Notes: generated from the sequence alone by a model not told the origin. A stretch of 64,000 bases of DNA from Bacillus sp. UNC438CL73TsuS30 (GCF_000482325.1 NZ_KI535297.1:248001-312000), one strand, 5' to 3'; positions 39,468-48,708 are shown, counted from the first letter of the stretch. Made by a program: numbers and translations.

Positions 39468-39668
39468 ATGAACCCTATTGGCCAGCAGCTAAGGAATATA
39501 AGAGTAAATCGTGAGATGGAAAGGGAAAAGCTTGCTTTACTAGCAGGAATTAGCGTTGAAACAATTGCTGCGATTGAAGAAGGGGAAATGGATGTTCAAG
39601 TTTCAGCTTTATATAAGCTATCGGATGCGTTAAATTGTACATTTGCGATCGGGGATGTGTCGATTTAA
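39468..39668 (+). CDS. Small XRE-family helix-turn-helix protein
   Basis: A 66-residue protein that is almost entirely one XRE/Cro DNA-binding domain (LRNIRVNREMEREKLALLAG, then VETIAAIEEGE and ALYKLSDALNC). It has no ligand or dimerisation domain. It lies just after the BMC operon, behind an exact cre match and its own ribosome site AAGGAGCTG. Its target is unknown; control of the neighbouring BMC operon is possible but not shown. Confidence 0.85.
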   Translation: MNPIGQQLRNIRVNREMEREKLALLAGISVETIAAIEEGEMDVQVSALYKLSDALNCTFAIGDVSI

Positions 39669-39679
39669 TCGGTTGATGT

Positions 39680-39712
39680 GGGCTCTTGGTTTAGACCAAG
39701 GGCTTTTTTTAT
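39680..39712 (+). terminator. Terminator after the XRE gene
   Basis: GCTCTTGGT pairs with ACCAAGGGC around a TTAG loop, followed by seven T residues. Confidence 0.88.
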
Positions 39713-39817
39713 TTTGGCAAATAAATAGGTTAAAGTGGAAAAAAATTAAATTTTTATAACTTTCATAGACCCCTAGTTTAAAATAATCAAGTATAATACC
39801 TTCATCGGAGGTCAAAA

Positions 39818-41119
39818 ATGAACAAAAACAACCATGCAAACACAGCAATCCTTATCGGAGGAGGAATGGCGGGAAAACTCATTGCCGCAGCCATTTCCCC
39901 CTATTTTAGCAAGGTACAAATATTTGAAAAGGATAATAAACCACTTCAGGAAAAAGAGATTCGTCCTGGTGTCTCACAAGCGAATCAAATTCACGTCCTA
40001 CTCCAAGCCGGAGATCACGCCCTAGAAACATTATTCCCGGGATTTAAGAGAGATATGGTATCTCGGGGCTCAATTCAAATTGATTCCGTTAAGGATATGG
40101 CCTGGTTTCATTATGGAAGTTGGAAGCAACGATACCGTTCTGAATTAACAACATTACTTCAAACAAGGCGACTACTGGAATCATATGTAGAAGAAAAAAT
40201 CAATCAATTCGAAAATGTTACCTATACATACGGTGTTAAAGTTGAAAACTACCTGATAGAAAACGGACGGGTTTGCGGAGTAATAACGAAACAAGAAACA
40301 TTTCGAGCCGACCTCGTCATTGATACAAGCGGTGCCAGTGCAATGTCGAAATCATCCATTGGTCAAGCAGTACCAGAGGAAAAGGTTGAAATCGGCTTAT
40401 GCTATGCAACGAGACAATTTGAATTAACTGAACGAGAGAGAGATTTTAAACTCAAGCTTATTTATCCCGAGGCGCCACAGCAAAAACTGGGTGGCACCAT
40501 GTCAATGATTGAGAATCAAAAATATACTGTTACATTAATCGGATACTTGAATTCTATTGATCCCGCAGCAATAAGAACTGAAGAAGGCTTTTCGCAATAT
40601 GCAAAAAAATTACCTTTACAAGATTTTGCACAAGAATTAGAAGGTGGGAAATCCTTAACCGAAACGAAAATATATCAAATTCCTCATATTGTCTGGAGAC
40701 GCTTTGATCAAATACAACTTCCAGAAGGACTGCTAGTTGCCGGTGATTCCTTTTGCCGGGTTGACCCGGTATTCGGACAGGGAATGAGTGTTGCTGCATT
40801 GGAAGCACTAGCGATCAAGGAATTCTTCGAAGTAACGCCAAAACACATGAACTTAAATAAATTGCAAAAGAAATTAGCTAAAATCGTTGCCCCGGTCTGG
40901 TCGATGGTTCTGTGTGAAGACTTCCGTTATGAGGCCGTTAAAGGAAAAAGACCTTTTGGACTGAAGTTTCAGCAGTGGTATGTAAAAGAAATCTTTCTCC
41001 TTTCCGCAAAAAACAGAAAAATTTACGATGAATTTATTAAGGTAATGAACTTAGTTAGTCCACCAACCATCCTTTTTAAGCCATACATCCTCAAAGAAGT
41101 TTTAAAAAGAAAAGGATAA
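39818..41119 (+). CDS. FAD-dependent oxidoreductase (monooxygenase/dehydrogenase-like)
   Basis: A 433-aa flavoprotein with an N-terminal dinucleotide motif (AILIGGGMAGKLIAAAIS, then VQIFEKD), a mid-protein RADLVIDTSGASAMSK, and the second FAD motif GLLVAGDSFCRVDPVFGQGM followed by SVAALEALAIKEFF. This is the p-hydroxybenzoate hydroxylase / geranylgeranyl-reductase fold. The substrate cannot be deduced. The ATG follows CGGAGG, and a TATAAT at 39792-39797 is a likely -10. It stands alone, upstream of the proBA T-box. Confidence 0.8.
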   Translation: MNKNNHANTAILIGGGMAGKLIAAAISPYFSKVQIFEKDNKPLQEKEIRPGVSQANQIHVLLQAGDHALETLFPGFKRDMVSRGSIQIDSVKDMAWFHYGSWKQRYRSELTTLLQTRRLLESYVEEKINQFENVTYTYGVKVENYLIENGRVCGVITKQETFRADLVIDTSGASAMSKSSIGQAVPEEKVEIGLCYATRQFELTERERDFKLKLIYPEAPQQKLGGTMSMIENQKYTVTLIGYLNSIDPAAIRTEEGFSQYAKKLPLQDFAQELEGGKSLTETKIYQIPHIVWRRFDQIQLPEGLLVAGDSFCRVDPVFGQGMSVAALEALAIKEFFEVTPKHMNLNKLQKKLAKIVAPVWSMVLCEDFRYEAVKGKRPFGLKFQQWYVKEIFLLSAKNRKIYDEFIKVMNLVSPPTILFKPYILKEVLKRKG

Positions 41120-41141
41120 ATTGAAATTTTCAAAAAATACC

Positions 41142-41170
41142 TTGACAAAACCCGGTTTCATTTGGATAAT
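41142..41170 (+). promoter_or_regulatory. Sigma-A promoter of the proBA operon
   Basis: TTGACA (41142-41147), a 17-base spacer and GATAAT (41165-41170) form a near-consensus promoter immediately before the T-box leader. Confidence 0.82.
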
Positions 41171-41175
41171 ATCTA

Positions 41176-41418
41176 GTAAATCTTGAAATCGGAAAAGTAT
41201 GGGACTAGTAAATCTTTCGAACGTGTTAGAGAGTGAAACCCGCTGGCTGAAAGGTTTCTCACGGAAAGAGGATCGAACCTGCCCTAGTAGGCTGCTTATG
41301 CAAACATAAGCCGTTACCCTCGTTACGGGGTTAAAGTTGGGTGCTTGGCACCAATAAAGGTGGTACCGCGGAAACGATTCTTCCGTCCTTTTCTAAGGGC
41401 AGAAGAATCGTTTTTTTT
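41176..41418 (+). ncRNA. T-box leader (proline-type) controlling proBA
   Basis: A T-box riboswitch of roughly 240 bases. The T-box core AGGTGGTACCGCG is at 41358-41370, the stem I region includes GAGAGTGAAACC and GAAAGAGGATCGAA, and a terminator stem (AACGATTCTTC with GAAGAATCGTT, 41373-41412) ends in eight Ts. The likely specifier is CCT at 41278-41280 in GAACCTGCC, a proline codon, which matches the downstream proline-biosynthesis genes. Uncharged tRNA-Pro should stabilise the antiterminator and switch proBA on when proline is scarce. Confidence 0.92.
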
Positions 41419-41444
41419 ATTTAAAAAAGAAAGGTCGAACAGAT

Positions 41445-42569
41445 ATGAAAAAACAACTCGTTGTTGTGAAAATTGGGAGCAGTTCGCTTACAGATGCGTC
41501 CGGAGCCATTTCTAAAGAAAAAATGTCCGATCATGTCCAGGCACTGGCCTTTTTAAAAAAACAAGGCCATGACGTGATTCTGATTTCATCAGGTGCAGTT
41601 GCAGCAGGATTTTCATCGCTCGGATATCCGGTCCGTCCGAAAAATACGGCTGGAAAACAGGCTTCTGCCGCTGTCGGTCAAGGATTATTAATGCAGCATT
41701 ATCATTTACTATTTCAAGAGTTTCAGATAACACCCGCACAAATTCTTATCACTCGAGAAGATTTTTACAGCCAAGAACGATTCCACAATCTTTTTTCAAC
41801 CATACATGAATTACTGCAAAGAGGTGCAGTCCCAATTATCAATGAGAACGATTCAGTTTCCATTGAGGAATTAACCTTTGGAGACAATGACATGTTGTCA
41901 GCCCTTGTCAGTGGATTTTTACATGCAAATGCCTTAATGATCTTAACCGATGTGGATGGGCTTTATGACGGGAATCCGAAACAATCTAAAGATGCAAAAA
42001 AATACCATTTCATTGCCGAAGTCTCCGACGAATTGCTTGGGGTAGCAGGTGACGCCGGATCATCGGTTGGTACTGGAGGAATGAAATCCAAATTGCTGGC
42101 CGCGAAGAAAGCTCTCTCGCTTGGTGTCAGTGTCTTTGTCGGCACTGGCAAAGGAAAAGAAAAGCTTGTAGATATTTTAGCAGGCAAGGGCGATGGAACG
42201 TATATTGGCGGCCGGTTCCAAACGCAAATGCAAATGCGGAAACAATGGATTGCCTATCATTCTCAAGTCAAAGGTACAATTGAAATCGATGAAGGAGCGG
42301 AAAAAGCAATTCTACTCCAGGGAAAAAGCCTTCTACCGGTAGGAGTAACAAAGGTCGTCGGGGAGTTTAACCCCTTTGACGTTGTCATTGTTCGAAACCC
42401 TAAAGGTCAAATCGTTGGCAAAGGACAAATCTATTATTCTTCTGAAGTTTTACAAAAAGTAAAAGGTTTATCAGGAGATTATTCCAAAAGTTTTTCCATC
42501 AATAAGCGGGCAGAAGTCATCCATCGCGATAATTGGGTGGCGATTATAAAGGAGGAAATAGAACGATGA
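41445..42569 (+). CDS. proB: Glutamate 5-kinase
   Basis: The first enzyme of proline synthesis, forming gamma-glutamyl phosphate. The amino acid kinase domain shows VVKIGSSSLTD at the N-terminus, VILISSGAVAAGF, ITREDFYSQERFHN, IINENDSVSIEEL and DNDMLSALVS, and the C-terminal PUA domain begins near KGTIEIDEGAEKA. Length (374 aa) is normal. It is controlled by the T-box leader and overlaps proA by four bases. Confidence 0.97.
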   Translation: MKKQLVVVKIGSSSLTDASGAISKEKMSDHVQALAFLKKQGHDVILISSGAVAAGFSSLGYPVRPKNTAGKQASAAVGQGLLMQHYHLLFQEFQITPAQILITREDFYSQERFHNLFSTIHELLQRGAVPIINENDSVSIEELTFGDNDMLSALVSGFLHANALMILTDVDGLYDGNPKQSKDAKKYHFIAEVSDELLGVAGDAGSSVGTGGMKSKLLAAKKALSLGVSVFVGTGKGKEKLVDILAGKGDGTYIGGRFQTQMQMRKQWIAYHSQVKGTIEIDEGAEKAILLQGKSLLPVGVTKVVGEFNPFDVVIVRNPKGQIVGKGQIYYSSEVLQKVKGLSGDYSKSFSINKRAEVIHRDNWVAIIKEEIER

Positions 42570-43807
42570 ATGAACTAATCGAAAAAGCAATCAAACTTAA
42601 AAACGCTGCGAAAACCTTAGGTGGATTGTCTACTGAAGATAAAAACGATGCCTTGGCAAGAATCGCTGACTTTTTAACAAACGAAAAAGAGTTCATTTTA
42701 GCAGAAAACTCGAAGGATATAGAGAACGGTCGAAAAAATGGATTGACTGAATCCTTATTAGATCGTTTGCTTTTAACTGAAGACCGAATCGATGGAATTG
42801 TTGGAGGAATTCATCAGTTGCTAGACTTAGAGGATCCGATTGGAGAAACGCTTGAATCATGGGAGCGTCCGAACGGTTTACAGATTCAAACAGTCCGCGT
42901 TCCTCTCGGTGTTGTGGGAATGGTATATGAGGCAAGACCGAATGTTACGGTTGATGCAGGCAGCCTTTGTTTAAAGGCTGGAAATGCCGTTTTATTAAGA
43001 GGAAGTTCTTCTGCGCTTCATTCCAATAAAGCCTTGGTTTCTGTCATGCAAAAAGCACTTGCCGGCTCTAAAATACCGGCCGATGCGGTTCAATTATTAG
43101 AAGACACTAGCCGGGAAACGGCTGCGCAAATGTTTAAGTTAAATCAATACTTGGATGTTCTTATACCTCGCGGAGGTGCCGGATTAATTCAAACGGTCAT
43201 TCAAAATGCTACTGTGCCAGTACTTGAAACGGGAGTAGGCAACTGTCATGTGTTTGTGGATGAAACAGCCCGGAAAAACATGGCGATTGAGATTGCAGTA
43301 AATGCGAAACTGCACCGCCCCTCTGTTTGTAATGCGGCGGAATCGTTGGTAATTCACGAAAAATGGCCTTATATTTCTGAACTTTTGAAAGTACTACATG
43401 AAAAGGGTGTTGAGTTAAGAGGCGAGGGGCGGTTATCTGGGGAATATCCGTTTGTTATGGGTGCTTCCGAAGAGGACTGGAGCACCGAATTTTTAGCACC
43501 TGTATTATCTGTAAAATTGGTCAAAGATGTGCAGGAAGCTATTGACCATATTGATCAATATGGAACGAAGCACTCGGAAGCGATCATCAGTGAAAACACT
43601 GAAAATGTTGGATTATTTTTCAAGCAAGTGGATGCAGCTGTTTTGTACCATAATGCTTCGACTCGTTTTACAGACGGGGAACAGTTTGGTTATGGCGCGG
43701 AAATTGGGATTAGCACACAAAAACTGCATGCACGCGGACCGATGGGACTGAAGGCGATTACGACAACTAAAGCGTTGGTGCTTGGAACGGGACAGATTCG
43801 GGTGTGA
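42566..43807 (+). CDS. proA: Gamma-glutamyl phosphate reductase
   Basis: The second enzyme of proline synthesis, reducing gamma-glutamyl phosphate to glutamate 5-semialdehyde with NADPH. Landmarks are VPLGVVGMVYEARPNVTVDA, GNAVLLRGSSSAL, IPRGGAGLIQTVI, the catalytic cysteine in LHRPSVCNAAESL and STRFTDGEQFGYGAEIGIST. ATG 42566 is chosen because AAGGAGG precedes it and it forms an ATGA overlap with proB; the longer open frame runs into the proB coding sequence. Confidence 0.97.
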   Translation: MNELIEKAIKLKNAAKTLGGLSTEDKNDALARIADFLTNEKEFILAENSKDIENGRKNGLTESLLDRLLLTEDRIDGIVGGIHQLLDLEDPIGETLESWERPNGLQIQTVRVPLGVVGMVYEARPNVTVDAGSLCLKAGNAVLLRGSSSALHSNKALVSVMQKALAGSKIPADAVQLLEDTSRETAAQMFKLNQYLDVLIPRGGAGLIQTVIQNATVPVLETGVGNCHVFVDETARKNMAIEIAVNAKLHRPSVCNAAESLVIHEKWPYISELLKVLHEKGVELRGEGRLSGEYPFVMGASEEDWSTEFLAPVLSVKLVKDVQEAIDHIDQYGTKHSEAIISENTENVGLFFKQVDAAVLYHNASTRFTDGEQFGYGAEIGISTQKLHARGPMGLKAITTTKALVLGTGQIRV

Positions 43808-43815
43808 ATTTTTCG

Positions 43816-43930
43816 ATTCGCAAATAAACTTGTGCCATTCGCAAATAAAATTGAGTGATTCGCAAATAAATTGGCCCAGTTCGCAAATAAAGTAGTTTGA
43901 ATCGCAAATAAACCTCTCCAATTCGATAAC
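43816..43930. repeat. Intergenic tandem repeat with an exact 21-bp period
   Basis: Six degenerate units begin at 43816, 43837, 43858, 43879, 43900 and 43921, each exactly 21 bases apart. The conserved part is ATTCGCAAATAAA; the remaining 8 bases vary freely. It fills the space between proA and the helicase gene. On the minus strand the period of 7 codons gives a spurious reading frame with recurring YLR, but no ribosome site or protein family supports translation. Confidence 0.9.
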
Positions 43931-44046
43931 AGAGTGTAATTTTACCCAAAATACAATGCCCAGCAAATCTGAAACTAGTTGAAACTATCAAAATTTGCTA
44001 TTATCAATACAAACATACATTCTCTAATCAGTAAGCTGGTGATTTT

Positions 44047-46326
44047 TTGTCGTATGAAGTTCAAATTTCAGTGCGATCCTTAGTCGAATACGTTTTTAGC
44101 AGCGGAAGCATCGATAACCGTTTCCGTTCCCAAGCTACGCTCATGGATGGGACACGGGCCCATCAAAAAATCCAGAAAACTTATCAAGTAGGAGATCAAA
44201 AGGAAGTTTACCTAAGTGCGGAAATTCCTTTTGATCATCTTGTTTTTACAATTGATGGAAGATGCGACGGGCTTTTGTTCCGTGATGATGAAGTCATTAT
44301 TGATGAAATCAAGTCTTCCAAACAGTCCTTAGAACAAATCGAAGGAGACGGCTACCCTGTCCACTGGGCGCAGGCAAAAATGTATGCCTATATATATGCA
44401 AAAGATCACGACCTACAGGAAATTTCCGTCCAATTAACCTATGTTCATGTTGAAACAGAAGAGAAAAGATATTTTCAAAAGAAGTATACCTTCTCTGACC
44501 TCGAAACGTTTGTTCGTGAAGTCGTTAAAGGGTATGCTCCCTATGCAAAATTCCATCATGAACATCGAAACAAACGGAATCAAAATAGCAAAGAGCTTCC
44601 TTTCCCATTTGAGACCTATCGGGAAGGACAGAGAAAATTGGCCGGAGCTGTTTATAAAACAATCTCAGAGAGAAAAACGCTATTCGTAAATGCACCCACA
44701 GGGATTGGCAAAACCATATCCACTCTTTTCCCAGCCGTAAAGGCAATAGGCGAAGATCATCTATCAAAAGTCATTTATCTTACTGCTAAAACAACAACTA
44801 AAACAACGGCAGAAGAAGCGCTTGAGCGCATGCATTCCTGCGGAGCCTGTCTTAATTCGGTCACCATCACCGCAAAAGACAAAGTGTGTTTTAAGGATGA
44901 AACCAATTGTCAGAAGGAGTATTGCGAATTCGCTAATGGTTATTATGATCGGATCAATGATGCTGTCCTCGATATCCTTACAAATGAAAAGAGTCTGACC
45001 CGGGAAGTCATCGAATCCTATGCTCGAAAGCATACCGTTTGTCCTTTCGAATTTTCAATTGACCTTGCCTATGCCGTCGATGTGGTGATCTGCGACTATA
45101 ATTATATTTTTGATCCCAGAGTCTCACTCAAACGGCTGTTTGAAGATCAAAAAAAATCAACAGTACTTTTAATTGATGAGGCACATAATCTAGTGGACCG
45201 CGGTCGAGAAATGTTCTCTGCCTCGATCAATAAAGAGGCTTTTCTACTGCTCAAAAAAGAATTCAAAGGAATCGATCAATTCATCTATGAAGCAGCTTCA
45301 AAAATAAATTCCGCATTTATTTCGATAAAAAAAGAACATACAGATCAAAACGAGTTTGTTTTGAAGGAACTGGATCCACATCTTTTTGAACAGCTTTCTA
45401 TTTTTGAAAAAGCTGCTGAGCAGGCTCTTTTACGTTCCGTAGCCAGCCAAACTCTTTTGGAAGCTTATTTTAAGGTTCTAAACTTCTTAAAAATCGTAGA
45501 CCTCATCGATGAACATTATGTGATTTATGGCGAAAAAAATAGAAATGATCTGACCGTAAAATTATTTTGTATCGATCCATCTAAGCTTCTAAACCAAATG
45601 GGAAAAGGCTTCCGCTCCAAAATATTCTTTTCTGCAACACTTTCACCGATGGCCTATTACCAAGATATTCTTGGCGGCTTGGTGGGGGATTATTGTCTAT
45701 TACTTCCATCTCCATTTTCAGTGGAACAGGTCGATGTCTTCATTAAACCGTTGTCGACAAGGTTTCGTGACCGTGATCGAACGAATGAGGCGATTGTTTC
45801 GATACTACAATCCTTAATCAAAAAACGCCCTGGGAACTATCTAATTTTTTTCCCATCCTATCAATATATGCTTGCTGTTTATGAACGGTTTAAAGAAATC
45901 AATGTGGAGACAAAAAATCTGCTACAAGAAACAGGGATGTCAGAAGTGGAAAGAGAAGCTTTTTTAAAGGCATTCCAACCAAATCAACCTGAACCCTTAA
46001 TTGGCTTTGCAGTTCTCGGAGGAATTTTTTCCGAAGGCGTTGATCTAAAAGGGGACCGTTTAAATGGTGTGGTCGTTGTTGGTGTAGGGCTGCCGCAGCT
46101 TTGTTTCGAGCGTAACCTGATGAAGGATCACTTTGCTAAGAATGAGAAAAACGGTTATGAATATGCATATGTATTTCCAGGTATGAATAAGGTCCTGCAG
46201 GCTGGAGGCAGGTTGATTCGCTCAGAAGAAGATCATGGAACGATTGTTCTTGTCGATGACCGCTTTTTAAAACATCAGTATCAAAAGCTTTTACCTAAGG
46301 AATGGCGGCAATTTACGGTTATTTAA
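44047..46326 (+). CDS. PD-(D/E)XK nuclease fused to an XPD/DinG-type helicase
   Basis: A 759-aa protein. The N-terminal 180 residues show a RecB/Cas4-like nuclease core: FTIDGRCDGLLF and then VIIDEIKSS, the D...ExK catalytic set. The helicase follows with Walker A VNAPTGIGKTISTLFPAVKA, an XPD-type iron-sulfur region with spaced cysteines (CGACL, KVCFKDETNCQKEYCEFANG), the DEAH box LLIDEAHNLVDRG, and motif VI in AGGRLIRSEEDHG. XPD/DinG helicases unwind DNA 5' to 3' and act in repair; the attached nuclease suggests coupled unwinding and cutting. The TTG start at 44047 has a weak ribosome site. Confidence 0.85.
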   Translation: MSYEVQISVRSLVEYVFSSGSIDNRFRSQATLMDGTRAHQKIQKTYQVGDQKEVYLSAEIPFDHLVFTIDGRCDGLLFRDDEVIIDEIKSSKQSLEQIEGDGYPVHWAQAKMYAYIYAKDHDLQEISVQLTYVHVETEEKRYFQKKYTFSDLETFVREVVKGYAPYAKFHHEHRNKRNQNSKELPFPFETYREGQRKLAGAVYKTISERKTLFVNAPTGIGKTISTLFPAVKAIGEDHLSKVIYLTAKTTTKTTAEEALERMHSCGACLNSVTITAKDKVCFKDETNCQKEYCEFANGYYDRINDAVLDILTNEKSLTREVIESYARKHTVCPFEFSIDLAYAVDVVICDYNYIFDPRVSLKRLFEDQKKSTVLLIDEAHNLVDRGREMFSASINKEAFLLLKKEFKGIDQFIYEAASKINSAFISIKKEHTDQNEFVLKELDPHLFEQLSIFEKAAEQALLRSVASQTLLEAYFKVLNFLKIVDLIDEHYVIYGEKNRNDLTVKLFCIDPSKLLNQMGKGFRSKIFFSATLSPMAYYQDILGGLVGDYCLLLPSPFSVEQVDVFIKPLSTRFRDRDRTNEAIVSILQSLIKKRPGNYLIFFPSYQYMLAVYERFKEINVETKNLLQETGMSEVEREAFLKAFQPNQPEPLIGFAVLGGIFSEGVDLKGDRLNGVVVVGVGLPQLCFERNLMKDHFAKNEKNGYEYAYVFPGMNKVLQAGGRLIRSEEDHGTIVLVDDRFLKHQYQKLLPKEWRQFTVI

Positions 46327-46360
46327 AAAAAAGCGGGCAAACCAAATTGGTTTTGCCCGT
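46325..46360 (-). terminator. Terminator between convergent helicase and MFS genes
   Basis: Read on the minus strand, CGGGCAAAACC pairs with GGTTTGCCCG and is followed by a long T run. It ends the minus-strand MFS transcript and may also terminate the helicase transcript. Confidence 0.8.
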
Positions 46361-47586
46361 TAATTGCTTTTTATCAATTGTTTATGAGTCGAAACCCGTA
46401 ATTTCCTTTTTGTAATATTCCCTAAACAAATCGATATGAGAATAGAAATTATCGCAAGACTGCCAATCATCAAGACAACCCCCATCCAGCCGAAATCACT
46501 GTAGAAGATTCCACTTACGGTTCCACCAATACTTGATCCAGCATAGTAGAAAAATAAATATAAGGATGCAGCCTGTGCTTTATCGTGAGTTGCTGTTTTG
46601 CCGACCCAACCGCTTGCTATTGAATGAGCAGCAAAAAAGCCGTAAGTAAAAATGGCGATACCTAAAATTTTTACCCATAAATTGGAGTTTAATGTAATGA
46701 GAACCCCAACTAATATAATCAACAAGGATAACTGTAAAATTTTCCTTTTTCCATGCTGGTCCGCGAGCATTCCCATCCACGTTGAACTAAAGGTTCCGAC
46801 AATATACACGATAAAAATAAATCCAACTAAGGTTTGACTTAAAGAATAGGGCGGTTTGATTAACTGAAATCCGATATAGTTGTATAATGAAACAAAACTT
46901 CCCATTAATAAAAAGCCAATCAGAAATAAGTAAATTAGTCCAGGTTCCTTAAATTGGCTAAACAAGGAGCGGACAAGTGGTTTCATGGCAAACCTTTGCG
47001 GCTGAAAATGGGTTGATTGCGGTAAGGTAAATATAAAAACAACACTTGCGAATAAACTAATGATTCCAATCCCAATTAACGCCACATGCCAGTTAAAATA
47101 ATCAGTTAAAATCCCGCTAATGATCCGGCCAGACATGCCGCCAATCGAGTTCCCACTGATGTATAACCCCATCGCCATGCCTAAGCTTTTCGGTTCGATT
47201 TCCTCGCCTAAATAAGCCATCGCCACAGCCGGTAATCCAGCAAGTGAAATTCCTTGAAAGATTCTGCCTAAGAGTAATAGATGGAAATTTGGCGTAAAGG
47301 CCGTTAAAAGCGCAAGAATCGATGATAGAACTAAAGAGATCGTCATAACCGATTTGCGCCCAAAAACTTCCGATAACGAACCGGCAATTAAAAGACTAAT
47401 CGATAACGCAATGGTTGTAGATGAAAGACTTAAACTGGACATGGCTGGTGAAACATGGAATTCCTTTGAGATATCCGGCAGCAGAGGCTGTGTACCCCAA
47501 AGGATAGCAAACGTGCTAAAACCACCGGCAAATAAAGCTAAATTAACCATTTTAAATGTTCGTGTCCCACGCTGAATATAGCTCAT
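46360..47586 (-). CDS. MFS transporter, YnfM/AraJ-like
   Basis: A 408-residue major facilitator with 12 hydrophobic segments. Features are the N-terminal FSTFAILWGTQPLLPDISKE helix, the motif A-like GSLSEVFGRKSVM loop between TM2 and TM3, and SLAGLPAVAMAYLGEEIEP. YnfM-type proteins are putative exporters of small molecules; the substrate is unknown. The ATG follows AAGGAG at a normal distance when read on the minus strand. The LysR-type gene lies 17 bases upstream in the same direction, so the two probably form one operon with the regulator first. Confidence 0.87.
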   Translation of the reverse strand: MSYIQRGTRTFKMVNLALFAGGFSTFAILWGTQPLLPDISKEFHVSPAMSSLSLSSTTIALSISLLIAGSLSEVFGRKSVMTISLVLSSILALLTAFTPNFHLLLLGRIFQGISLAGLPAVAMAYLGEEIEPKSLGMAMGLYISGNSIGGMSGRIISGILTDYFNWHVALIGIGIISLFASVVFIFTLPQSTHFQPQRFAMKPLVRSLFSQFKEPGLIYLFLIGFLLMGSFVSLYNYIGFQLIKPPYSLSQTLVGFIFIVYIVGTFSSTWMGMLADQHGKRKILQLSLLIILVGVLITLNSNLWVKILGIAIFTYGFFAAHSIASGWVGKTATHDKAQAASLYLFFYYAGSSIGGTVSGIFYSDFGWMGVVLMIGSLAIISILISICLGNITKRKLRVSTHKQLIKSN

Positions 47587-47603
47587 TTTTAATGGATACT
47601 CCT

Positions 47604-48485
47604 TTATTTGTTTTTAAATAAACGCTGTACAAACTGAATAAAACGTTCGACTGCAGCGGATTTGTAACAATCCTTTAAATATGCAATTCCTATTTCCCTC
47701 TTGCATATAGGGTTATTTACGGGGATAAGTCTGATTTTGCTTTTATCCAATACCTGTAAATCAGGAACTAGAGAAACACCTAATTTTGCACCAACTAAGC
47801 CGGAAACCGTACCCACATCTTCTCCTTCAAACACGACATTGGGTGTAAACCCTGCTTTATGGCATAAATGATGAATTATTGCTTGTAATTCATAGCCATC
47901 TTTAAAGGAGATGATCGGTTCGTTTTCAATTATTTTTAAATCAACTTCCTTATAGTCAGCCAACCAATGATCATTTGAAACAATCAGGAACAAATCCTCG
48001 GTTAAAAGCGGCTCGTAAATGAGTTCTTTATCATCGTGTAAATGCATAATGAGCGCTAGGTCCACTTTTCTCGATTTTACTTGATTAATAATTTGCTGAT
48101 TGGATGCTTGATGTAATTGAAATTTAACATGAGCAAATTCACTTTGATAAGAGCTTAAAATTTTCGGTACCACACTCGTGCCAAGTGAAGGTAAGAAGGA
48201 CAATGCAATCGATCCGTGATCAGGGTGAATTTCATCCCAAATTTCTTGTTTGCCTATTTCAATTTGCTTAATGGATTGCTCCACACGATTTAAGAACATC
48301 TCTCCATATCGATTTAAATATATATTCCTTCCTTTCCGATCAAAAAGCTGAACACCTAATTCGTCTTCAAGATTAGCAATGGATCGACTAAGTGCCGGCT
48401 GGGATATGGATAGTAGTTTTGCCGCCTTTGTAAAATGCTGGACCTTTGCTACGGTTTGAAAATAATTGATTTGATCCCATTCCAT
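47604..48485 (-). CDS. LysR-family transcriptional regulator
   Basis: This 293-residue protein has the LysR helix-turn-helix (NYFQTVAKVQHFTKAAKLLS and ISQPALSRSIANLEDELGVQ, then LFDRKGRNIYLNRYG) and a C-terminal substrate-binding domain. It resembles CitR/YwbI-like Bacillus regulators in layout. It precedes the MFS gene on the same strand and probably controls it; a symmetrical site upstream of its start is a candidate autoregulatory element. The effector is unknown. Confidence 0.9.
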   Translation of the reverse strand: MEWDQINYFQTVAKVQHFTKAAKLLSISQPALSRSIANLEDELGVQLFDRKGRNIYLNRYGEMFLNRVEQSIKQIEIGKQEIWDEIHPDHGSIALSFLPSLGTSVVPKILSSYQSEFAHVKFQLHQASNQQIINQVKSRKVDLALIMHLHDDKELIYEPLLTEDLFLIVSNDHWLADYKEVDLKIIENEPIISFKDGYELQAIIHHLCHKAGFTPNVVFEGEDVGTVSGLVGAKLGVSLVPDLQVLDKSKIRLIPVNNPICKREIGIAYLKDCYKSAAVERFIQFVQRLFKNK

Positions 48486-48556
48486 TTGAAATCCACATCC
48501 GTCTTTTTATTTACTCCTTTATCATACTCCTATTTTTAGATAACTTCTAATTGTTA

Positions 48557-48579
48557 ATATGCATAATACTTATGCATAT
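48557..48579. promoter_or_regulatory. Inverted repeat upstream of the LysR gene
   Basis: ATATGCAT (48557-48564) and ATGCATAT (48572-48579) are perfect inverted arms around a 7-base centre, about 72-94 bases upstream of the LysR start. The spacing suits a LysR-type recognition site, although the classical T-N11-A core is not exact. Confidence 0.45.
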
Positions 48580-48661
48580 AAGTTATGATAGATTATGTTT
48601 TGGATTATCTGGGTAATGGTTTGATGAGAGGAACAACGAGGGGGATGTGCTGGAAAACAAA

Positions 48662-48684
48662 ATTGGCTTGGAAACCAAGCCAAT
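48662..48684 (-). terminator. Terminator of the methyltransferase gene
   Basis: ATTGGCTTGG-AAA-CCAAGCCAAT is a perfect 10-bp stem. On the minus strand it is followed by TTTTGTTTT, so it ends the methyltransferase transcript 25 bases after its stop. Confidence 0.9.
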
Positions 48685-48708
48685 GTAAAGAGAGCTATTA
48701 TGAGTCAT

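Noticed and set aside
43613..43991. Minus-strand reading frames of 117 and 74 codons across the 21-bp repeat, with repeated YLR or FICE motifs
   Set aside because: They arise from a repeat whose period is a multiple of three. There is no ribosome site, no family, and the longer one overlaps the end of proA.
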